Source of the DNA: Cyclobacteriaceae bacterium
GTDB lineage: Bacteria > Bacteroidota > Bacteroidia > Cytophagales > Cyclobacteriaceae
Length of the DNA: 6,885 bases
Reading direction: 5' to 3'
NCBI GenBank assembly: GCA_013140395.1
Contig: JABFSY010000352.1
Coordinates: 1 to 6,885, forward strand
The position numbers and the translations under genes are program-made. Positions 1-6,261 of the stretch are shown piece by piece. Below the pieces are notes generated by a model. That model saw only the letters and a list, made by a program, of their open reading frames with translations, had not been told where the DNA came from and ran no database searches. The first letter of the stretch is position 1. Each line of letters starts with the position of its first letter.

Positions 1-204
1 GACTTGGTGATTGCCGATTCCAATTACATCACTTCCCGCAAACTAGCCGAAACAAAAATCTATCTTTATCATACTGGAGAGTTCTTTATTGAAGTGTACT
101 ACTCTTCCAAGTATAAGAAAGTATTGTTGATCAATGCCTTTGACGATATGGCAGGAATGGAACCCTATGCCGACAACGTTTCTTTAGAAGAACTTGCATT
201 GTGA
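1..204 (+). CDS. C-terminal part of a small hypothetical protein (5' end outside window)
   Basis: The reading frame is open from base 1 to a TGA at 202-204, giving 67 visible residues; the true start probably lies left of the window, although TTG at 4 or GTG at 7 could in principle start it. The protein looks real rather than random. A helix-like N-terminal stretch containing SRKLAETK is followed by the aromatic-rich strand pattern LYHTGEFFIEVYY, a basic turn SSKYKK, a hydrophobic strand VLLINAF and an acidic tail ending in SLEELAL. No cysteines, signal peptide or membrane segment are visible, so it is probably a small soluble cytoplasmic protein. I do not recognise a named family, though it resembles small uncharacterised proteins of Bacteroidota with a 'GEFFIEV' core. 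It converges on mfd, and its last 40 bp lie antisense to the end of that gene. Function unknown. Confidence 0.6.
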   Translation, partial: DLVIADSNYITSRKLAETKIYLYHTGEFFIEVYYSSKYKKVLLINAFDDMAGMEPYADNVSLEELAL

Positions 205-3200
205 CCTACTGTAATTGGCGACAATATGTCAATTGCGGCCTCTACGTTTGTAATTCCTTCAACCGTTAAAATGGGCTTACCTCCTGTCTCTTTTACTCGA
301 CACTTTTTTGGTTGAGTCTGCACGAACGCCAAAATTCTTCCAAACACGTCTGATTTAAAATAATCGTCTTTGCCGGAAACGAAGTAGCCTCTAAGCTTAT
401 CATTTTTTAAACTAATCTTTTCGAAGCCCAACTCTTCGCCCATCCAACGTAGGCGAACGGTGTTAATCAATTGCTCGACCGCCACGGGTAGGGAGCCAAA
501 ACGATCGACCAAAGAACTAGAAAACTTCTGCAGCTCTTCTTCATTCTTAATATTATCCAACGATGAATAAAGTTGGAGACGCTCACTGGTATTGTTAATG
601 TAGGTGTCAGGAATAAGAATCTCCAAATCAGTTTCGATAATACAATCCTGGACGACCAACTTTGCCTTCGCAGTTAACTCTTCAGCAAACAGATCTTTGA
701 ATACTGTTTCTTTCAGCTCTTGTATGGCGTCATCCAAAATTTTATGATACGTATCAAAGCCCAAATCAGTAATAAATCCACTTTGTTCGCCACCCAGTAG
801 ATTACCTGCCCCACGAATATCCAAGTCCCGCATTGCCACTTTAAATCCGTCACCCAATTCAGAAAACTCCTCAAGTGCAGCCAGTCTTTTTCGCGAGTCT
901 GAAGATAAAACAGAAGTGGGAGGTGTAAGCAAATAACAAAATGCTTTTTTGTTGGATCTCCCAACTCGGCCTCTCATCTGATGTAGATCACTCAGCCCAA
1001 ATAGATTTGCATGGTTAATAATGATGGTGTTGGCGTTTGGTATATCTAATCCTGACTCTATAATATTTGTTGACACCAACACGTCATACTCGCCTTCAAT
1101 GAACTTGAGCATCACCTTCTCAAGTTTGTCCCCATCCATTTGTCCGTGAGCAATGCCTATTCGCGAATCGGGCACCAATTTGAAAATCACATTGGCCACT
1201 TGATCTATATCGCTTATTCTATTGTGTACAAAAAATACCTGGCCTCCTCTTCGCAATTCATAACTAACCGCATCGCGAATAGTTTCTTCGTTGTAGGTAT
1301 GAAGTTCAGTCGTCACGGGCTGGCGATTGGGTGGCGCTGTGGCAATGATACTTAAGTCTCTTGCTCCCATCAATGAAAAATGCAATGTGCGAGGGATAGG
1401 GGTTGCCGTAAGCGTAAGTACATCCACGTTAACTTTCAATTCCTTTAGTCGGTCTTTTACTTTAACGCCAAATTTCTGCTCCTCGTCTATCACCAACAAT
1501 CCCAGCTCCTTAAACTCTACATCTTTGCTTACCACACGATGCGTTCCAATAATAATGTTAACCGTGCCTTCTTTGACATGCTTAATAATTTCTTTGATTT
1601 CCTTTTCGGTCTTGAATCGCGAGACATACTCAATCTTCACGGGGAAATTTGCCAGGCGTTCAGAAAAGGTCCGATAATGTTGCATGGCCAGAATCGTGGT
1701 GGGCACTAGCACCGCCACTTGTTTTCCCTCAGTCGCAGCTTTGAAAGCAGCCCGGATGGCCACTTCCGTTTTTCCAAAACCAACATCACCACACACCAGG
1801 CGATCCATCGGGTGAGGTTGTTGCATATCATGCTTCACATCTTCTGTGGCTTTGGCCTGATCTGGCGTATCTTGATAAATAAAAGATGACTCTAGCTCGG
1901 CCTGCAAAAAGCCATCTTCCGCATAGGCAAAACCAGGCGCTTGCTTTCGCTTGGCATAAAGCTCAATCAGTTCTTTGGCGATGTCTTTTACTTTCTTCTT
2001 TGCTTTTGCTTTTTTTCCTTCCCATTCACCGCTGCCCAACTTGCTGATAGAGGGAGCCGCTCCCTCTTTGCCAGAATACTTTGAAATTTTGTGCAACGAA
2101 TGTATACTCACATACATCATGTCATCATCACGAAACACCAGACGTATCGCTTCCTGTTCTTTACCGTTCACCTCCTTTTTTTCCAATCCGGCAAACTTGG
2201 CGATACCGTAATCAATATGAGTAACAAAGTCTCCGGGTTGTAGCGTCTGCAACTCGCGAAATGTAAGTGCCTTTGATTTTGAAAATTTTTCTTTGCTGCG
2301 GTAGCGATGGTAGCGTTCAAAAATTTGATGATCCGTATAGCAGACAATCTTTAGTGTCGGGTCCACAAAGCCTTGCCGCAAAGAGAACTCCAGCGTTTGA
2401 AATCTCAACTCTGGGTGTATCTCTTCAAAAACTCCGTGCAAACGTTCTGCTTGCTTAGGTTGCTCAGCAGCAATAAAATTCACAAATTTTTGCTGTTGAT
2501 ACTCCAATAAATTGGAAGCGAGAAGTTCAAAATTTTTGTTGAATGAGGGTTGGGCTGAGGATCGTAACTCAAATGTCTTCTGTGGCTCGAAGAAATAACG
2601 AGAACCAAACTCAATCCTTCCAAATTTCTTGAATTGCTGCTGTAAACTTTCGTCTGTCTCAAACAACTGGTTTGGCTCCAGCACCACTTTTGTCTGCCCG
2701 CTTTCGCGCAGAATTTTATCAAAGTTCTGGGTGGCTTTTTCAAAACAGCGAGCGATAATGTCAGTGGTAAGCACCGCGTCTTTTATCCAGATTCGAGACG
2801 AGGATGAAATAAAGTCAAAAAAAGACTGGCGCTCTTCCAGGATCAGTCGCGTCTGCACATTAGGCATTAAGCTGATTTTTTCCTGCACGTCAACTGACAA
2901 TTGAGAGCCCGGATCGAAGCTTCTGATGCTATCTACTTCATTGCCATACAACTCAATTCGGTAGGGACGTTCGTTGGCAAAGGAAAACACATCAATGATT
3001 CCCCCGCGCATAGCAAACTGACCAGCCTCGGCAACGAAATCTGTTTTCTCAAAGTCGTAGGTATGCAGGTACTCTTCCAAAAATTCGCGATCGAGCACCT
3101 CGCCTTTTTGAATGACAAATGTGTTGGACGCCAATGATTTTTTGTTAATCACTTTTTCAGATAGCGCCTCCGGGTACGTAATGATGATGTTGCCATCTGG

Positions 3201-3548
3201 ATGATTACTAAGCTGATTTAGTACTTCCGCTCGCATCAACACATTTGCATTCTCTACTTCATCATACTCGTAAGGGCGCTTGTAGGACATCGGGAAGAGG
3301 AAAATTTCCTTCTCGCCAAGCAGGTTCTGAATATCATTTAAAAAAAAGGAGGCTTCTTCGCGGTCGTGTAGAATGACAATGTGGTTGGCTCGTACGCTTT
3401 TATGAATTGCCGCTAATAACACAGAATCCAAGCTTCCCTGAAGCCCCTTGACCTGAATTACGTTTGAAGCGGACAGACGAATCCCCTCGGCCAGGGTTTG
3501 GATATAACCATCCGTGCGATAAAGAGAGAGGAAATCAGATGCCTTCAC
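165..3548 (-). CDS. mfd: Transcription-repair coupling factor Mfd (DNA translocase)
   Basis: This is a complete 1127-residue Mfd, close to the usual family length of about 1150. Mfd binds RNA polymerase stalled at DNA lesions, uses ATP-driven translocation to dislodge it, and recruits UvrA for nucleotide excision repair. The domains occur in the expected order. A UvrB-like N-terminal module has a degenerate P-loop (GLQGS, 35-39) and a UvrA-contact region (AGQFAMRGGIIDVF, 175-188). A CarD-like RNA polymerase interaction domain covers about 436-490 (LQPGDFVTHIDYGIAKFAGL). RecG-like helicase motifs follow: I GDVGFGKTE (587-595), Ia VLVPTTILA (613-621), II DEEQ (688-691), III TATPIPRT (714-721), V STNIIESGLDIP (826-837) and VI QMRGRVGRS (857-865). 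The translocation motif region with RDLDIRGAGNLLGGEQSG is at 907-924, and a C-terminal regulatory domain runs from about 985. The start codon is GTG; MKASDFLSLY is a plausible family N terminus. The last 13 residues (GHNASSSKETLSA) look like a low-complexity tail overlapped by the convergent gene. Confidence 0.98.
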   Translation of the reverse strand: MKASDFLSLYRTDGYIQTLAEGIRLSASNVIQVKGLQGSLDSVLLAAIHKSVRANHIVILHDREEASFFLNDIQNLLGEKEIFLFPMSYKRPYEYDEVENANVLMRAEVLNQLSNHPDGNIIITYPEALSEKVINKKSLASNTFVIQKGEVLDREFLEEYLHTYDFEKTDFVAEAGQFAMRGGIIDVFSFANERPYRIELYGNEVDSIRSFDPGSQLSVDVQEKISLMPNVQTRLILEERQSFFDFISSSSRIWIKDAVLTTDIIARCFEKATQNFDKILRESGQTKVVLEPNQLFETDESLQQQFKKFGRIEFGSRYFFEPQKTFELRSSAQPSFNKNFELLASNLLEYQQQKFVNFIAAEQPKQAERLHGVFEEIHPELRFQTLEFSLRQGFVDPTLKIVCYTDHQIFERYHRYRSKEKFSKSKALTFRELQTLQPGDFVTHIDYGIAKFAGLEKKEVNGKEQEAIRLVFRDDDMMYVSIHSLHKISKYSGKEGAAPSISKLGSGEWEGKKAKAKKKVKDIAKELIELYAKRKQAPGFAYAEDGFLQAELESSFIYQDTPDQAKATEDVKHDMQQPHPMDRLVCGDVGFGKTEVAIRAAFKAATEGKQVAVLVPTTILAMQHYRTFSERLANFPVKIEYVSRFKTEKEIKEIIKHVKEGTVNIIIGTHRVVSKDVEFKELGLLVIDEEQKFGVKVKDRLKELKVNVDVLTLTATPIPRTLHFSLMGARDLSIIATAPPNRQPVTTELHTYNEETIRDAVSYELRRGGQVFFVHNRISDIDQVANVIFKLVPDSRIGIAHGQMDGDKLEKVMLKFIEGEYDVLVSTNIIESGLDIPNANTIIINHANLFGLSDLHQMRGRVGRSNKKAFCYLLTPPTSVLSSDSRKRLAALEEFSELGDGFKVAMRDLDIRGAGNLLGGEQSGFITDLGFDTYHKILDDAIQELKETVFKDLFAEELTAKAKLVVQDCIIETDLEILIPDTYINNTSERLQLYSSLDNIKNEEELQKFSSSLVDRFGSLPVAVEQLINTVRLRWMGEELGFEKISLKNDKLRGYFVSGKDDYFKSDVFGRILAFVQTQPKKCRVKETGGKPILTVEGITNVEAAIDILSPITVGHNASSSKETLSA

Positions 3549-3559
3549 AAAAAGAGGCG

Positions 3560-3567
3560 CAAATATA
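3560..3567 (-). promoter_or_regulatory. Candidate -7 promoter element for mfd
   Basis: On the minus strand the sequence reads TATATTTG, a perfect match to the Bacteroidota sigma-factor -7 consensus TAnnTTTG. It ends 11 nt before the GTG start of mfd, so the mRNA would have at most a few bases of leader. No good TTTG or TTG -33 element lies 17-23 nt upstream; the nearest candidate is a TTTCGG stretch at poor spacing. The match is seen directly; promoter function is inferred. Confidence 0.45.
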
Positions 3568-3619
3568 AGGAAGTTTGGTACCGAAAGATCTCTGATAAAT
3601 ATTCAAACAGTTTTGGTGC

Positions 3620-3627
3620 TACTTTTG
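3620..3627 (+). promoter_or_regulatory. Candidate -7 promoter element for the small membrane protein gene
   Basis: TACTTTTG matches the Bacteroidota -7 consensus TAnnTTTG perfectly and ends only 4 nt before the ATG at 3632. Transcription would start at or next to the start codon, implying a leaderless message. No -33 TTTG is seen at normal spacing. A weaker alternative pairs TTTG at 3574-3577 with TAAATATT at 3596-3603, 18 nt apart, which would give a leader of about 20 nt. Confidence 0.4.
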
Positions 3628-3631
3628 GTGA

Positions 3632-3820
3632 ATGTTCTACATTAGAAACCTGCTTTTATTGTCTGCCTTAAGTTGCTTCCTTGGGCTTGTGATTGGGTTG
3701 ATAAAACCCTGGATCATGCTTTGGTGGGAGGATACTCAAAATCGAAAGAAGGTAATTAAGCTATATGGTACGCTGGGTCTACTCTTTTTGGTAGCGTATT
3801 ATCTACTAGGTCTTATTTGA
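3632..3820 (+). CDS. Small two-helix inner-membrane protein, function unknown
   Basis: This 62-residue ORF fills the gap between mfd and the methyltransferase gene. An in-frame TGA at 3629-3631 directly precedes the ATG, so 3632 is the first possible start. The protein has two hydrophobic segments, about residues 4-25 (with LLLLSALSCFLGLVIGLIKP) and 46-62 (LYGTLGLLFLVAYYLLGLI). They are joined by a polar loop holding WWEDTQNRKK, which is probably cytoplasmic because of its basic cluster. The pattern GLIKP, then a W-containing amphipathic stretch, an R/K-rich loop and a second helix resembles short uncharacterised membrane proteins that I recall from Bacteroidota genomes; I cannot name a function. 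It is divergent from mfd, with 83 bp between the starts. It is convergent with the methyltransferase gene, and the two 3' ends overlap by 8 bp. Its composition agrees with a genuine membrane protein rather than a chance ORF. Confidence 0.72.
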   Translation: MFYIRNLLLLSALSCFLGLVIGLIKPWIMLWWEDTQNRKKVIKLYGTLGLLFLVAYYLLGLI

Positions 3821-5024
3821 TTTTTGAGACGACAGCAACCGATTTGCGTTTTTCCTCTGTAAATCCAATTACAAACTTCTCCCCGCCATCTTTCAGTTTC
3901 AATTTCCTTTTTAATTCCTGAGCGGACAACGGATAGTTGCGTGTAGCCACGTTTGCTTTGCCATCTGGCAATAGCTCCTTGAACATTTGTAAGGTGGGAT
4001 TTAACGCTTCTATTTTGAAAACACGGCCAGGAAAATCAGCGAACAGTAAGGTAGACGTATAAAGATGTGTATTGGCTTGCAGCTTGGTAAGTCCAAATCT
4101 TTTTGCAACAAGTTTGAATGCGCCCGATTTCAAGATGGACGCGTTTGGTTCGTACAAATAATCTAGGGTTGGTGAAAAAACCACAGTCGCAGCCTTTTCT
4201 TCTGAGGCAGTAAACAAAAATCTCTCAACTACGGACCCTTCGTTTGAGAGGTTAACCGTATCAATAATCGGCTCGCCTTCGAAGTCAAGTTTCTGCAAAA
4301 ACAACAACTCCTTGCATTCGTTGTCTACTGAAATCACGGTTATCTTAGTCACCTGCTTCAATTCCCGAAGCGCTTGTTGAATATCGAGCAGCGGAGATGC
4401 TTTTGTTAGAATCAGCCGCGAAAAAGAAAAAAGAGCGTCTTGCAAAGCCGCAATGTTCGGTTGGCAGTCGGCCAACTTAAATACTTTTTTTGATTCGCTT
4501 CTGCGCGAGGGGTCAATAAAAAATAGACTAACCATTTTCTTATTAGCCTTCAAAAACGCTTCTGCTGTTTGTTGAACTTGCCTGATAGAAGTCGCTCCCA
4601 GGCGATGGTGGTTGTGCGCGGCAATGGATGAAAGCTCTTCATTAGGCTCAACATGAATAGTTTCTGAAAAAAGTGTGCTCAGAAAAAAACTGTCGACACC
4701 AAAACCGCCTGTCAGGTCAACCAATAAACTCGAGTCCTTCAATTCGGGTTGCACAAGCTCCACTTTAAACTTGGCGGCCACTTCCGAAGAACTCTGCTCC
4801 AAATTAACTGAATGGGGATAGACGATTCCCGTTGCCTGGTACCAGGATGGAAGTTTCAATTTTGCTTTCCGTCTGCCTATAATTTGGATGGCCATCTGGG
4901 AAGAAGAGATGCCTAAAATTTCCCTTTTTGCCAACACCAATTTCTTCTCATCAATGCTTTCGTTTGCGCTGAGGTATTCTTGTGCCTCAGGAGTAGATAT
5001 TAGAAGCAGTTCGCTTGATTGCAT
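3813..5024 (-). CDS. Class I SAM-dependent methyltransferase, PG_1098/THUMP-like family
   Basis: This complete 403-residue protein matches the architecture of the Bacteroidota family typified by P. gingivalis PG_1098, recognised from memory of conserved motifs. The N-terminal part (1-95) contains KLPSWYQATGIVYPHSVNLE (58-77) and EQSSSEVAAKFK (76-87), both typical of the family. A Rossmann methyltransferase core follows. Motif I is VDLTGGFGVDSFFLS (102-116), the likely SAM-binding loop. An acidic strand end HVEPNEEL (124-131) probably contacts the SAM ribose. FFIDPSRRS (168-176) sits where motif IV (D/NPPY) is found in nucleic-acid methyltransferases. The C-terminal region has YEPNASILKSGAFKLVAKRF (291-310), matching the ferredoxin-like/THUMP-like part, and ends with KLKLKDGGEKF. 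The fold suggests an RNA or other nucleic-acid substrate, but the target is not established as far as I know. The start is the ATG at 5024, followed by a normal family N terminus. It is divergent from the MFS gene with a 40-bp gap. Confidence 0.88.
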   Translation of the reverse strand: MQSSELLLISTPEAQEYLSANESIDEKKLVLAKREILGISSSQMAIQIIGRRKAKLKLPSWYQATGIVYPHSVNLEQSSSEVAAKFKVELVQPELKDSSLLVDLTGGFGVDSFFLSTLFSETIHVEPNEELSSIAAHNHHRLGATSIRQVQQTAEAFLKANKKMVSLFFIDPSRRSESKKVFKLADCQPNIAALQDALFSFSRLILTKASPLLDIQQALRELKQVTKITVISVDNECKELLFLQKLDFEGEPIIDTVNLSNEGSVVERFLFTASEEKAATVVFSPTLDYLYEPNASILKSGAFKLVAKRFGLTKLQANTHLYTSTLLFADFPGRVFKIEALNPTLQMFKELLPDGKANVATRNYPLSAQELKRKLKLKDGGEKFVIGFTEEKRKSVAVVSKIK

Positions 5025-5029
5025 AAAAG

Positions 5030-5037
5030 CAAAATTG
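5030..5037 (-). promoter_or_regulatory. Weak candidate -7 element for the methyltransferase gene
   Basis: The minus strand reads CAATTTTG, matching TAnnTTTG at all fixed positions except the first. It ends 5 nt before the ATG of the methyltransferase. No TTG or TTTG is found at the usual -33 distance; that region is an A/T run. It lies in the 40-bp divergent gap shared with the MFS gene, so the two promoters must overlap or abut. Confidence 0.25.
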
Positions 5038-5064
5038 CAAATTCGCGCGCGTTTAATTTAAAAA

Positions 5065-6255
5065 ATGAAGAAATCTCCTCTGTTTGTTCTCTTCGTCACT
5101 ATCTTCATTGACATGCTCGGATTCGGGATCATCATCCCTATACTGCCCATCTTTACGAAAGAATTAGGCGCGCAAGACTATCAGGTTGGGCTGATCGCTA
5201 TGATATTCCCCATCATGAATTTTCTGTTTGCTCCCTTTTGGGGAACACTCAGCGACCGACACGGCAGAAGACCCATTATGCTCCTTAGCATTTTTATTAC
5301 CGGTATAGCCTATTTTGTTTTTGCGCAAGCCAACATACTACTCATTTTGTTTTTGTCGCGTATGCTTTCGGGCATTGGCTCGGCTAACATCTCGGTTGCA
5401 CAAGCCTACATTACAGATGTTACGTCACCGGAAGAGAGAACGAAGTCACTAGGCTTTCTGGGGGCTGCTTTTGGTATCGGCTTTATCATCGGTCCATCAC
5501 TAGGTGGATTTCTGAAAAGTATCTCTTCGACAGGAACCGTGGATTGGGTAGGTTATGTAGCTTCTGCAATGTGCTTTGTTAATTTGATAATGGCTTACTT
5601 CCTGCTTCCGGAATCACTTACTGAAAAAAAGAAAAATTTACCATTCAATTTTAAAGTTGTAACAGGCATAGTCACTGAATTAAAAAAACCGCTGGTCAGT
5701 CATTTACTTTGGATCAATTTTATCTTCATCACTGCGTTTATGCTCATGCAGATTGCCTGTTCGCTAATGTGGAAAGAGGTGAACGGATTAAATGAAAAAG
5801 AAATAGGTTACGTATTTGGTTTTGTGGGCGTAGCAACGGCCATCGTGCAGGGATTGTTAGTGGGCCGAATGGTAAAATGGTTAGGCGAAGTAAAAATGAT
5901 CTACTATGGCATTTTCTTTATGGCGATCGGATTGGCCATCCTGCCCATAACTGGAAATCGATTTTTTATGCCTTTTGAATTTATAGGTCTTGCCTTGATT
6001 GCTTTGGCAAATGGATGTCTGACTCCGGGAATTACTTCTCTGCTTTCAAAATTCGCCAACCCCAAAGAAGTAGGTCAAGTGCTTGGTGTGAATCAATCGT
6101 TTGGTTCTGTGGCACGGGCAGCGGGCATGGGACTCAGCGGCTTTTTATACAGCTTCAATTTCCATATACCTTTTTTAGTGGGTGCTGCTATGATGCTGAC
6201 TTCCCTTTTTCTCATCACAGCTTTCGAGCGAAAGAACTCAACAGCGCAAGGTTGA
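5065..6255 (+). CDS. Major facilitator superfamily transporter, TetA-like (DHA1 type)
   Basis: This complete 396-residue protein has twelve predicted membrane helices (about 5-29, 41-60, 70-88, 91-113, 129-148, 160-181, 211-235, 246-268, 276-295, 302-321, 337-360 and 367-386). They are split six plus six by a polar central loop around 183-208. TM1 carries FIDMLGFGIIIPILP (14-28) with an acidic residue at D16, as in TetA drug/proton antiporters. Motif A is GTLSDRHGRRP (60-70), between TM2 and TM3. The conserved TM4 arginine is R99 in SRMLSGIGSAN, and the antiporter motif C glycines appear in GAAFGIGFIIGPSLGGFL (133-150). The likely role is proton-driven export of a small molecule across the inner membrane; the substrate cannot be read from sequence. 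ATG at 5065 is preceded by an A/T-rich tract rather than a Shine-Dalgarno site, and the N terminus MKKSPLF is normal. It converges on radA with only 6 bp between the stop codons. Confidence 0.93.
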   Translation: MKKSPLFVLFVTIFIDMLGFGIIIPILPIFTKELGAQDYQVGLIAMIFPIMNFLFAPFWGTLSDRHGRRPIMLLSIFITGIAYFVFAQANILLILFLSRMLSGIGSANISVAQAYITDVTSPEERTKSLGFLGAAFGIGFIIGPSLGGFLKSISSTGTVDWVGYVASAMCFVNLIMAYFLLPESLTEKKKNLPFNFKVVTGIVTELKKPLVSHLLWINFIFITAFMLMQIACSLMWKEVNGLNEKEIGYVFGFVGVATAIVQGLLVGRMVKWLGEVKMIYYGIFFMAIGLAILPITGNRFFMPFEFIGLALIALANGCLTPGITSLLSKFANPKEVGQVLGVNQSFGSVARAAGMGLSGFLYSFNFHIPFLVGAAMMLTSLFLITAFERKNSTAQG

Positions 6256-6257
6256 GT
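6236..6257. other. Short inverted repeat at the MFS/radA convergent junction
   Basis: ACTCAAC (6236-6242) and GTTGAGT (6251-6257) form a perfect 7-bp stem with an 8-nt loop, spanning the MFS stop codon. On the minus strand it lies just past the radA stop and is followed by TTCTTT, so it might act as a weak radA terminator. There is no U-run on the plus strand. The stem is short and mostly made of weak pairs, so chance is possible. Confidence 0.25.
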
Positions 6258-6261
6258 ACAA

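Noticed and set aside
713..964. Open frame inside mfd on the same strand, another phase
   Set aside because: It lies wholly inside the well-conserved Mfd helicase region and shows no plausible protein features; it is a shadow of the real gene.
1140..2904. Several plus-strand open frames antisense to mfd
   Set aside because: They are opposite conserved Mfd motifs, have Ser/Thr-rich or low-complexity composition typical of antisense frames, and lack plausible start signals.
3810..3830. Possible hairpin GTCT...AGAC spanning the stops of the small membrane gene and the methyltransferase gene
   Set aside because: Only four Watson-Crick pairs plus weak extensions, and no following U-run; too weak to call a terminator.
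5054..5061. TAATTTAA as a -7 element for the MFS gene
   Set aside because: It matches TAnnTTTG at only four of six fixed positions, and the preceding TTG is 16 nt away, so the support is poor.
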